Origin: Acanthaster planci
Taxonomy: Eukaryota; Echinodermata; Asteroidea; Valvatida; Acanthasteridae
Assembly (NCBI RefSeq): GCF_001949145.1
Contig: NW_019091362.1
Location: forward strand, 8,547,762 to 8,607,761
Direction: 5' to 3'
Length of the DNA stretch: 60,000 nt
Shown here: piece by piece, positions 37,441-49,000 of the stretch
Numbering within the stretch: position 1 is the stretch's first letter
How the letters are laid out: each line of letters starts with the position of its first letter
Position numbers and translations under genes: made by a program
The notes under the pieces: model-generated
The model's database searches: none
What the model saw: the letters and a program-made list of their open reading frames with translations, nothing else
What the model was told of the DNA's origin: nothing

Positions 37441-37681
37441 GTCGAATCCACGCGTTTCGAAAACACCCAAAGAAAAGTGTAAAATAAATATTTTCCTCGT
37501 AAAAAGAAAACTCGCTGTAGAGGTTTTGTGGCACTGGAATTTTGCGTCCTCCACTTGCATATGAAGCAGCTTTCAGCGTTTGAATGCCTCAATCAGAATA
37601 GACGACTTCCCAGTTTGAAAACCACACAATAATTAATTTTGCGGTAACACCCTGAGGAAAATTTCTTTTGTGAGCAAATAA

Positions 37682-37696
37682 GGCTCTGAAAGAGCC
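37682..37696 (-). other. Histone stem-loop-like hairpin (orphan)
   Basis: On the minus strand GGCTCT-TTC-AGAGCC forms the 6-bp stem of the replication-dependent histone mRNA 3' hairpin, but the loop has three bases instead of four. A purine-rich ACAAAAGAAA follows about 12 bases later, where a histone downstream element would be. No histone coding sequence precedes it, so it is probably a coincidence or a relic. Confidence 0.3.
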
Positions 37697-38174
37697 AGTT
37701 CTGCGCAGTGTTATAGGCGAGACCATCATGAGACCAGACACAAGATCAGATGCTAGACCAGATGCAAGTCACAAGGTGTAAAAACAATAAAACGATGAAA
37801 CTTGACAAACGAATGTTTGATTGCAGTTCATCTGATGAATAGTTTGTGATTTAAACTCAGAATGGAGGTCTTGTAGGGGTTTTGTGGGTTTTTGTGATGG
37901 TCTTAAGGGGTCTCCATCACAGCAACGGTTTCAAAAGGCCAAAAACATCAGAGAGCTCAACGTTTCTGGCAGTATGCTGGCTGTCGTCAGGCGCTGAAGG
38001 GTTCCAAAGATCCAGCATGGTAAGGAATTTGCCGATGGGGACAAACACAAAAGTACCCCACTCAAATTGCTTCTGTGATGTAGAATCAAGCTATGAAGAA
38101 GTATGTCCATCTACAGAGGGCGCTATGGCGTTATTGTAGAGGGATTATTGCCAACTTTGAACTGAAGAAACAAT

Positions 38175-38333
38175 GGCTGTTTATTATGTGCAGAACAGCT
38201 TTTAGCTAATAATGTGTGCTATTGTCCATGTGCACTGACGCATTTGGTTGCAACAACTGAGACACTCATGTCGCAATTCTGTCTATAAACAGCTCTGATA
38301 AAAGTCTCTCTCCCGGCTGATAGTTATAATGGT
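38175..38333 (+). repeat. Dispersed repeat copy B
   Basis: Diverged partner of the repeat at 5566..5733, sharing GGCTGTT, TGTCCATGTGCACTG, GAGACACTCATGTCGCAA, CTATAAACAGCTC and TTATAATG in order. Function unknown; probably a non-autonomous mobile element. Confidence 0.62.
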
Positions 38334-39582
38334 AAGGCTGTCTCACCCGAGCGAACAGGAAAGTGCGTGTCTACGATGAAACAATGATCCTTTGCGGAAA
38401 GACGGGCAACGGAAGGAGCGTTGTTTTAGGCAGAAAATATGCAAGATGGAAATAACACTAAAAAAGACAACACGACTCGAAGTGTGTGTGTGTGATGACA
38501 ACGCAGCGATGGAACGGCGGGACGGCACGATCCAAGGGAGTTGTCGTGCCGTCGGGTCGATAGTACACCGTATGTCTCTCTTTTGTCGCGTGACGGTGCA
38601 CTTCAACTCAGGGAGGACCAGGCATATAATTTTGCATGTCTTTGGACCGGATAGGGTTGGTGATTTAACGTTTATACAGCTACATGAAAAACAATATATC
38701 TTTCCTCCAGCGCATGACCAAGCTCAATACGCGCGAGGTTAAGTTATCTGCCTCGATTTGAAGCACCCCCTCATCGGTTGAAAAGAGCATGCTAGTGGGA
38801 AGCGTTCATTTTGTTGTAGCGATGCGACTGCATCGTTGAGATGAATACCCTCCGGTTCTTTTCAGAACCACACATACTCAAAGGAGATAACCTTGCATGG
38901 TGTTATCGCAAACCCCTCTTACTAACGCCACTGCAACACTTCAATTTCACTGTCGTTCGGCGTGAACCAGCGAAGGGGCCTCCATTGCTACGGTAATTGC
39001 GCCCTCTTTTGGCCCAACTCGGGACCCATTGAAATAATCATCTAATTTGGATACCAGACCTGATGATGCTGACAACTCTAAGAATCAAGGGGCTGGTATC
39101 ACCTATACGTCCGTGTGAAAAAGACTGGAGGAATTCCTCCATTTCCGGAAATAGCCAATATGATTCCCGCATCCTAATGGCAGCTGTTGATCCTACAACA
39201 CATGTGTTTGACTCTACACTGAAGTCGAAGGTTGCCTTGGCTGAAATCAGTACCTGACGACAACTTGTAAATGCCCACGCATACAGGGTGCACCACTTTA
39301 GTGAAACCGAAAACAACTGGGCTCGCAACTTGTGACCCCGACCCGTGCGTCATATCTATTTATATCCCTGGGCGATGCCTGCCCTAAGATTTTCCATCAA
39401 GAGTCGTCAAGAAATCTTTGGGCAGGGACCCATACTAGGGGTAGAGGAACGCCGGATCGGCTGTTTTGCGGCCATGGCTTTGAAGTTGGTATTTTACGGT
39501 AAATTGCCGTAGACAAACTTGAAAACGTCTGTTTCAGACAGCCTAAGGCCGAATATGATCCACTGATCGACATTGGCTGTAG

Positions 39583-39773
39583 TCTTGGGCCAAGACATCA
39601 GAACTCGAAAGCGGACTCGATCGATTGGTGAAATTGAAGTCATGAGAGGGCGCGGTATGCTCGATGGAGTTCTGCCGTCTTTGGCCCAAGACAACATTGG
39701 CTACAGCAGCCTGCAGCAGCAGTAATGCGCATGTACATGTACATGTAGCCACTGTGCAAGTAACACAGTGGCT
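39583..39773. repeat. Inverted-repeat cluster upstream of TNPO3
   Basis: An imperfect hairpin pairs CTTGGGCCAAGACATCAG (39583) with the complement of 39661..39690. A direct repeat ACATTGGCTRYAG flanks it. Then comes a (ATGTAC)n palindromic run (39731..39746) and a perfect 10-bp hairpin AGCCACTGTG / CACAGTGGCT with a 7-base loop at 39747..39773. This could be a decayed foldback element or a proximal promoter structure; the sequence does not decide. Confidence 0.5.
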
Positions 39774-39827
39774 GCAATAGCGCCGCCACACACACGGCGC
39801 GACGAAACCGCATTGCAATGTCACGCG

Positions 39828-39837
39828 TATAAAAATA
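39828..39837 (+). promoter_or_regulatory. TATA-like element upstream of TNPO3
   Basis: TATAAAAATA lies 114 bases before the TNPO3 start codon. A transcription start about 30 bases downstream would give a short leader of about 90 bases. It sits within a small palindrome (CGTATAAAAATACG). Whether it is used is inference; no other core promoter motif stands out. Confidence 0.4.
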
Positions 39838-39950
39838 CGTGCCTGCGCGTTCAAGGATTGTACCGTACTAGGCCTACATGTAGTCAGCTTGTGTGAGAGG
39901 GATCGGTCTGCTTGAGCAAGGGAGTTGAAATTTCCTCACTTGTGCACGAA

Positions 39951-40067
39951 ATGGAGGCACCACCAACCATAGAGACGGTTATCCAGGCCGTCACAGCCCT
40001 TTATCACAACCCCGATGCGTCGGAGAAGGAAAGAGCGTCCCGGTGGCTTCATGAATTTCAACGATCG
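39951..40067 (+). CDS. TNPO3: TNPO3 exon 1 (start codon)
   Basis: Residues 1-39, from [10 protein letters not shown] to the motif LHEFQRS, the N-terminal HEAT helices of transportin-3 that face RanGTP in this family. The donor is gtgagt and the exon ends in phase 0. The start is the first ATG after an in-frame TGA. Confidence 0.93.
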
Positions 40068-43000
40068 GTGAGTAGTTCTCGTTCAGTTCCGTAAATAAAA
40101 CAGGTAAACATGCACGTCTTGAGTGGTTGTGCCCATTTTCCGGACAAATTGACAGCAGGCGCGAGCAGCCATGCTTCCCTTTTGATAGGGTGGGTATGGT
40201 GGGGGAGGAACTTTTTGGGAAGAAACAGATTTTAGTCTTACTAGTGTACAACCTGTCTATGCAATTCTTCCATTAAATACCTAGCCACTTCGTATTTTTA
40301 ATACAAAATAGAGGCCAGCATGCCTAGGGCTAGCCCCACTAGCACTACTAGTAGTAGTACTAGTACTAGCTCCACTAGTATGGCACGGACTCACACTCCC
40401 GATCCATCCTTACCCACACATCTGTATACGCAATTTCGTGTCGGCGTATTGAACATTTCGGTGCAACCACTTATCATCGTGGGCGCAGTTTCTTTTGCAC
40501 AAGAACACGATTCTTGACCTTTCCGCTTTCTAAAAACCATGATTTCACTAACGTTATTCGGGTATTTTCCAGTCCTTTTGCCTTTATCCATTCAATCGAA
40601 TGGGCTCGCTCTCACCGTGTAGGTTTTCCTAACTCCATGCTCTCACAGTCGCCATCTTTAAAATAAGGTCGTTGAACATTACGACACTTGACCCCTCATC
40701 ATCTCTACGGCTGTTCCATGTCAAGACATATGTAATGCACGGACTGGGCGATAAGACACTACATGTGCCAATGGGCTCTTCAAAAACTTTGGCAGCAGTT
40801 TAGCTGTCTTGACATGGAAGAGCTGTCGAAATGATGCTGGATCAAGTGACGTAATGTACAACGACCTTATTTTAAAGATGGCGACTGTGAGAGCGAGCCC
40901 GTTAGATTGAATGGATAAAGGCAAAAGGACTGGAAAATACCTGAATAGTTGGTTGATTCTTTATTGGTGCTCGTTGATGCTTGTTGATGTCAGATAGCAT
41001 GACCCATTAAAAGTTTACCCAGGCTCTCTACTTGAACTATGAAGACTTACATATTTTATTTAAGTTTTGTGGATGATTTCCTTATTACTGTTTCTGCTTC
41101 TTTTGCTGTTGATAACCCTAACCCTTAAATGCCTCCCAAATCTATTTTTATAAAAAGAGGGGAAAACCTTGTGTCCTCGCAAGGCACCCACAAGGTTGCA
41201 CAGCACGTATTCAAGCCCCATTGAAAACAGTGTAAGATCGTAAAGTTTAAAGCCTCGTTGTGGGTAACCAAAGTCCCTGAGGCCTCTCAAACAAAAGACA
41301 GTGTGTCGTCAGGTCCTTCAGATGTCATTTGATTTCCAAATTTTAGTGGGTTTTAACCAATTTTAATAATAACTCACCAAAATCAAACTTACCCCCCAAA
41401 AAGTAAACGTTCCCAAGTCTTCCGAGCAGCCATTTTTCAAACAACATTCATCCACTTTCTCAGGCTCTTCGGACAATTTTACAACAGCATTTTTGCCTAC
41501 TTTGCCCTCAAATGGGAGCCCCTGAATCTCGGGAGTTGATCCTGGGCCGTAATAACACAATCACACAATTTCTTGGGCCATACAGACTCCTATTTTCAAA
41601 AGAAACTATAGGGGTACTTTTTAAGTGCCTCGGCGCAGTGGAGAATTTGCCTTGAATTGAGATATTGCACCAACAATCTTCACTATGTGTACACATTTGC
41701 TTTGTTTGCTAGTCGGGTCCCCATAAAGGGGACAAGGTTGTCACATGACTCTGAAACATACATTTGCCTGTGCACTTCCCTCTTCCTATCTGAAGAAACT
41801 GGTCACATTCGTTTCTCGTTTACAGCACATGTGCATGTACATGTATGTGGCCCAACACTTGACTTCATGCTGGTTTACAACGTTACCAGTTTTTATATTT
41901 GAGTTCTACATGTACATACATTCTTTCGACAAAGGGACGGGAATGTGGGCTTTGAAGAAAAAGCGTATTCCAGATAATCACAAGAAAAGTTCTGCCTATT
42001 TTAAAACTGAAAAAACTTTTCATTTGCAACAACTTTATATAGTAAAGAAATCTCCACACGATGCTTTGAAAGGTAAACTTTTATGTGAACCCAGGCATGA
42101 ACTCACCAGTTCATAAGCCAATATTAATTATTAAAGATGCCTGTCCTTTCATGAAAACAAAAAACCCACATGTTTTTGCTCAATGTGTTTTTCCATACGC
42201 AAGGGGCACTCCTGTTTTGTGAAAAGGAAAATTTCAGCTGACCTACTTTTACTTTGTGCCCTTCCAGGCAATTTTAATGAGGGAACAAATATGTGCTAAG
42301 ACCGGCTCTGGAGAATGGATGCGACTACGGCTCGGGCATTTATTAGGATTGGTTCTCCTGAGGAAGGTCTTAAACGTTTATTAGTTTAAAACTCGCCAAG
42401 CACGTATTTATTCCCATTAATAAATACCTTTTTATTCAGAGATTCCAAAGGAGGATTTCCAACGATTTTGTTCTAAAACTTTACTTTAATTTTCCTGAAC
42501 ACCCCCATCCATTTTGTGGTATATTCTCTATGAAAATGGTCCAATAGAATCCCCTTGAATGACACGGCACGTTGCATGCATACAGACTCCTGACCAATCA
42601 GACCTGATTAAACTGTCTTTATCCATATGCCAGCACGTGATTTATGCATTATCACTTCTCAGCGGGCATTATCAAATGTTAATACCTGGTCACATGACTC
42701 ATTTTGTCCAATAGGAATAGAAAAACTGTCCCAGGTATTTATGAATACGTGTTCAGGCATGTTCACATCTTTTTGTGAAAATGCCAAATATCACTATTGA
42801 TATTCCTGCCCCTATCAGTACTGAAGCAGTTTGGAAATTAATGATGTTTTGTTATTTGAAATACCTGGTATGTCAAAATGGTTAACCACTCGCCGCCAGG
42901 GATTCCATTTTTGGGCACGTTTTCTTTATACGCGTGGCCGGGGTCTCCGAAATTGGATGAAGGGAACTGGGCCTGTAACAAAAGACTGTACTCGTAACAA

Positions 43001-46000
43001 AAGACCAGGCTGCTGGGAACTACCAACATTTTTCAGTCTCAATAGTGGAGATAATGCAGCCTTGTTTTGGAACACTATACCATAGTTTAGGGCATTCAGC
43101 GCAAGCGAATTGCCACCGGGGACAAAAGCAATGAGCCACACAGTGCCGCTGCAGGCTAATCTGGCCCCTATTGAAAAGAGGTCAGCAGCGTACTGTGCCA
43201 GTTTTGTGAACGAAAGAAAATTACGTAACACCGCACAATCTGGGCTCTTTTTTACAAGGAGGCAGGCCTGGCTGAAATACTCCAGCATCAATAGATGTTG
43301 TCTGTCAGATTAGAGTAGATCAGACAGTCTTTTGTGTGGGCGTAAGTGTCCAGTTAATGAAGATATGAATTTTTAAAGAATTTTGAAAACAGAAAAAAAC
43401 TGAAACTTCTCCCGTCCCAGCATCATCAACATTCATAAATGCCCCCGGCGCGATGTGGTTAAGTACATGTGTGGTGTTTCAATAAAAAATGTTGTCATTT
43501 TAACATGTCTGTCCCATCTGAAAATATGTTTGTATGCACATTTTTGGCTTTTAAGAGTGAATTTCCATTCATGGGATGTAGGCGGGCAAGGTGCAATATG
43601 GTGTAACTTACCGGTAAGACTTAAAATTGCTTTGGCAAGACGACATTTAGATGCAGGCCTCCTAAATGAACAGTATTGGAGGGCACAGGAAGAAGCCGCA
43701 ATTTAAATCTCAGACTTACAGAACTCACTCAAGGCGGTTGGCTGGAAATGCTCTATTTGTAAACAACTAGGGAATGGTTTATCTGGACCTGAAATCTGGC
43801 CCAATTCACAGGAGGATTGTCGGGTATTTCCAGACTTAATTACCATGCAGTTGACGACCCACTGCTGTCATGACTAAGGGCAACTTGCAGGATGTGATTT
43901 TTGTTTCAATATATGATAATTTGGAATTCACACGGGATTTGAAAGATCTGTGTGGTCATGGGACAGGTTGCATGCAAATTTTGGCTGCTAAAAAGGGCTA
44001 GTTTGAATCTTGATGCACAAATACGAGTAGTGGAGTTAATGTATACGTACCTACCATTCAAACATATAAAACTCAAACTTTCCCGCAAAACTTTCCAGTC
44101 GAATTAGATTTATGATTTGTATCCTTATTCTGTGCTAATGCATGTATGCGGTGAAGAATCGCTGTTTCATACATGTCGTTATTTATAGATATTTTGCTGT
44201 CTTAAAGTGTTGCTGTGATGACTTTTTCTCAGACACAGTTTTTCTTCAACTGTGTAATCTTCTTCAGTGTATGACAACTCTTCTTCTTTCCTACTTAGTT
44301 AAATGCATTAAATGCATCGAAGCGAACATGTTTTTAAACAGTTAAAACTTTCCGTGCTCTCCTGGACAACTGAGGGCGCTGTTGCTGTGAAGTCATCTAG
44401 GGGAGACAGGGTTCAGTGCATGTTCTGTTCTGTTCAAATTGTGAACCCAGAATTTCCTAACGGTAAACATTTCTGAGGGAGGGATTAATATTCTCATATT
44501 GTTATACAGATAAACAACAACGAATGAGCAAAGAGAAGAAAACCAAGTCCTCAAAAATCTACCAAAATGCAGGACTTTTTTGTAGGCAAACCAATGTAAC
44601 ATTGAGACTTTCTTCATTTACTTACACTGTAGCTCTTAAAACCCCCAAAAGGCAGTGAAATACCCTTTGAAATTGTGAACCAAAAGTTGAAAATTAGATT
44701 AACTGAGACACAAAAGTGCATTTTGAAGGTTTGTATGAAAACAAATTGATTGCAGCTACTTGTACCCTTCATGGCAACTACCTACCACATGTCTTCTTAA
44801 GAGGCAGTTTTCACAGATACAAACAAGATTCACTCTGAGGTGCCTTGCATACAGTTCCCAATCTGTTTCTTTTCTCCTAAACCATGTTCATTTCTAGATC
44901 AGACTCTCTTGTCTGAGAATTGAGCCTGGTTTCCATATGGTCATTTTTAACACAGACTTTTAGCAAGACGCCAAGATGCATACAATCATGGAAGAGACGC
45001 TGTGCGATGTCATTCCACCAAAAAAAACAAAAACAAATTGGCATGTGAGACTCGGAAAAGTTTTGCAAAAAATGCCTTTTTTAGATGGCAGTGTTGCCTC
45101 TTAAAGCCAAGGAGATACTCCAGTTTGATGTAGTTTCTGAATGATCAGCTATTTTGTTGGCAATCGGGGCTTGCATATACTAGTGATAAGGAGAAAATGG
45201 ATAAAATGAGTGGTACTGTACTAAGTGAGAGAAACACTGTTGTATGCCCGTCATGCCAGCGTGCATGTTTGTATTGGCCTACTCAGCGACTTGACAAAGA
45301 CAGTCGGCAAAGTTGAATCGGGCTCAACTTTGCCGAATCGGTCCGGGCTGGTTTACGTTAGAGGTGACATTTCCGTTTGACACGTCACCATTTGTCTTTG
45401 TTGCGGTTTGCATCTTAATTGCATTGCTCTCTGAGTTTCTCGCGTTGATATGGAAACCAGGCTTCATAGAGTCGGCCACTTCACAGAGTTTTTCCTCTGG
45501 AAACTTTGGGGAGGGGGGCGCAGTTGTCAGCTTAGAATTGATTCTTTGCCAGTTCTGGCAGAGTTTCAACTGTGCGCTAGTCTCTCAATGGGCTCACACC
45601 CAAGGACAGGGCAGTAATCAAGTTGATCCTTCATCGTCCCCCCTTCCCCATGTATGTCATTGCCCCGTCCTTGGGTGCTTGGATGACCTTATTCATAATC
45701 CTCCCAGTGTGAAAATCACTGACAAACTTGCCTCCCGTCAAAAAAGATTTCCCTAGGATTTGCCTATTTGTGAAGTCTGGAAGCTTTCCTCTACTCTACA
45801 TGTATGTCTACTTGCCTATTCAACGAACAAGTCTGTCCCAGACCAGAGGATGTTTACCTCCGGTATGAAATAATTTGGCATAAAATGACTAAATTCCTCC
45901 ATCTCCCCCTGCAATGCCAGTCTAGTCATTACATATACAACCCCTCCCACACCTTTAAACAGAGACACCCTTTTTAATCGGACTGTCTCACAGGGACCAT

Positions 46001-49000
46001 GCTGTCCCATACCTGATCTTTTTGAAACTTGGTATACATACCGGTTCATGTATACAGTACATGTACATGTAGAAGCCTTCAGATTATTATGCATATCTGA
46101 GAAGTTTCAGTTGAACCTGACGTTGGGTGAAGTTGGTACCATCATTTGCCGATAGTTTTTGGACTTGCATCCGGTTGTCCGCTTGCGCTGATCACCGTCA
46201 ATGGGAAAAGTTACCGGTTTTTGAAAAAAAACCTGCGAAAAATGGGCAGCACATCCAAGTTTCAGTGAAATCTGTACTGAAATGTTTGTATGACATCACT
46301 TGAAAAAAACTCCTGAAGACTTGAAAAGTGGAACAAAATGTGTTGACATGATATTGGAACAAATGTCGGGGGGGAGGTGTATCCCACGTTTCAGGGTTGA
46401 GAGATTTAACAGGTACATTTCTAAGCATAAGAAAAACGTACTGTACGCAACAAGAATTGGTGCTTGTCAGGAGTGTAATTTTCTAAACTTTTCAGATAAC
46501 ATTAAAGTATAGACGTCACTGTCAAAGCGTGACGTCACTGTGAACCAGAAAGTGCAGTGCAAACGAATGGAGTACGCGCAAGTGTTGGTTCACGCGCTGG
46601 TTGTCACGCTAATGCCTTTGACACACTAATTGTGCGCGTGACGTATTCACTTCGGTACTCTATTGCCAAGTAAAAACAATTAAAGAATGTCCTCTTTTCC
46701 CCATGATAAGACGTGCCAGTAGTTTTCGCTGCACTTTTATTCACTTTGGCTGTTTTACTCCTTTCTGTTGACAGATGCATTCCTGGCAGATCTCGGACCA
46801 GCTCTTAAGGATGAAGCAAGATGTGGAGGTCTGCTATTTTGCTGCTCAGACAATGAGATCAAAGGTGTGTTTGCACGACTCATGTACAAAAGTTGGATGA
46901 AGTGACATGTATCAAGTTGAGCCAGAGTAGACCCTTATGTGTTATTCACTTGCCTTTTTCACTTTGTTGATTGAAAATGAAGGCATCCTTTCAGAGGGTG
47001 CAAGTGTCTTTGTATAGGTACATGTACGTGCTAAGCCGTGTTCCCCATTGGACTTTTCTTCCGCGGGCGTGCGGAAACTTACCGTGACATTCCTTCATGT
47101 CAATCTACTGTGCATTCCCACGTGGACCTTTTTTTTTACCGTAACGGAATGTTTATTCGCTGTGTGAGCCCTAATAAGACCAGCTGATTACATTGCCTGC
47201 ACTGTACAAATCATGACGAAATTGGCAAAATCTGACACAGACAAAGACAAAATCAGACGAATTTGGCCAAATCTACCACAAAGAAAACAAATCCATATTA
47301 CATGTATAAAAGGAAAAGCCCCGTACACAAAGTGGTGTGGCTTTATCCGGGCACGCTTCACTGTGTGTGCACGGTATGCTGCTGTATTGTACACACAGAG
47401 CTGGAGACTGGGAACCATACGACCATTTTCGTGTGCCTGCTATCGATCTCTGTGTAGGCAGTAGTCTGGTTTGTATGTGTAGGTTTAGCATGGTCGTGGC
47501 CAATCTGCATTGTATGGGAACTGTTCCCATTGGACTTTTTTGCGCCCCTGCTAACTTAACATGGCTGCACAGAAATCTTCTGTGACCGTTTTTGGCTTGT
47601 TAGTTTTACATCGCGATTGCGGTAAGTTGACAGGAACATTAGTTTACCGTGTGTTCCCATTAGATTTAATTTTGTAATTCAACAGTAAAAGGCGCGGTAA
47701 GTTTAACCCAAAAAAGTTCAATGGGAACACAGCTTAAGTCATGTAGGTTTTTGTAAACTGGCCAAGAGGACAGTGCTACTTATGTCCATGAGTACTAGAC
47801 ACGTATGTACATGTACCTCCTCCAGTGTTTATACTCGTATCATAATTGCTTGCCTACCACGGACAAGCATGTTCCTTAGATGCATATGGTATTTTACTGT
47901 CTCAAACTCCTTTAGACTTCACTGGTGTATTTTTCTTCGGCATGGTCTAACTTCTCGCTTGCCAGGTTCAATACTCGTTCCACGAGCTGCCGCCCGACTC
48001 TCACCAAGCCCTGAGGGACTCCCTCATCAATCACATCGAGAGCCTTAACGACCCCAACTATCAGATCATCCTGACCCAGCTCTGTTTGGCCCTTTCTGAC
48101 CTGGCCCTACAGATGGTCCTGTGGAAGAACTCCCCCAATTATCTGATTCAGAGGTTAGTGGGTCACTTCCCAAACTTCAAGAAAAAACTTCTTGGAAGTC
48201 TCCAATCAGTCCTCCACCCCAGCAGAATAAAGTGGACTTTCACTCTGGACATGAGATTGTGCCCTCTTTTACTTGCTGATTAGATTATTCCACACACTGA
48301 TGTGGTTTTTACTGACCACAAATGCCAAGTTTTTAAAACAGCATACCAGAGTCCTTTACAAATTGTACAAGTGGTCATTTGTTCAAGATTTGTTCTGCAT
48401 TTCCTGATCACATTGTAGTGCAGAGCGATATTTGCTGCAGTGTTCGGCCAGGCACCATAGCTACATTGTACTTGACATGTTTGAGAGCTACAGACATGCT
48501 CAATCTCCCAAACAAGTTCAACCCTCTTGTATACACAAACTATATGGAAATCACTTGAGTGTGCGAAATAGTATAGAGGTTTTCACTATGTATGATCGGC
48601 AAAGGCATTTCCTGAAACGTACATGTACCTAGCCCAGGAGGTGCGTACATTTTCAAATCTGTGTAGTTCTATCAGCAATTTCATGTATGCCAGAATGTTG
48701 AGAGACTTGGAAGGTGCGCATAATTCCACGCACATCTGTATAAATTGAATGCTGACCATCAAAAATCATGGGACCGAAAATCCTCTATAGACATTACCCA
48801 ATATTGTATACAGAATTCAGCAGATTTTGTTTAAATTTCAAAACAATTGAAGTTAACCAAAAAGGGAATACAAATGGTTTTCATACATTTAGGAGTGTGG
48901 AGGTGCGTAAAGTGTATGTCTGGATAGTAAATATTCATAGCACAGACCCTCTGCCAAGCTCCTCTACCTTGCCAGTGTCATTGGTCACAATCATGCCAGT

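Larger units (their letters stand above)
34641..39582. other. Gene-poor region upstream of TNPO3
   Basis: Holds poly-T and poly-C runs (34910, 35033), the inverted repeat at 37344, the histone-like hairpin and dispersed repeat copy B. Overlapping frames at 35583..36306 have no recognisable product. Confidence 0.55.
40068..46774 (+). other. TNPO3 intron 1
   Basis: The largest TNPO3 intron at 6.7 kb. It contains the long inverted repeat at 40556, the hairpin at 45305, MITE copy 1 and many TACATGTA-like words. First introns often carry regulatory DNA, but no specific site is supported. Confidence 0.8.

Noticed and set aside
45313-45756. 147-codon frame in TNPO3 intron 1
   Set aside because: Not part of the TNPO3 family sequence; the joined exons 1 and 2 are already continuous in frame.
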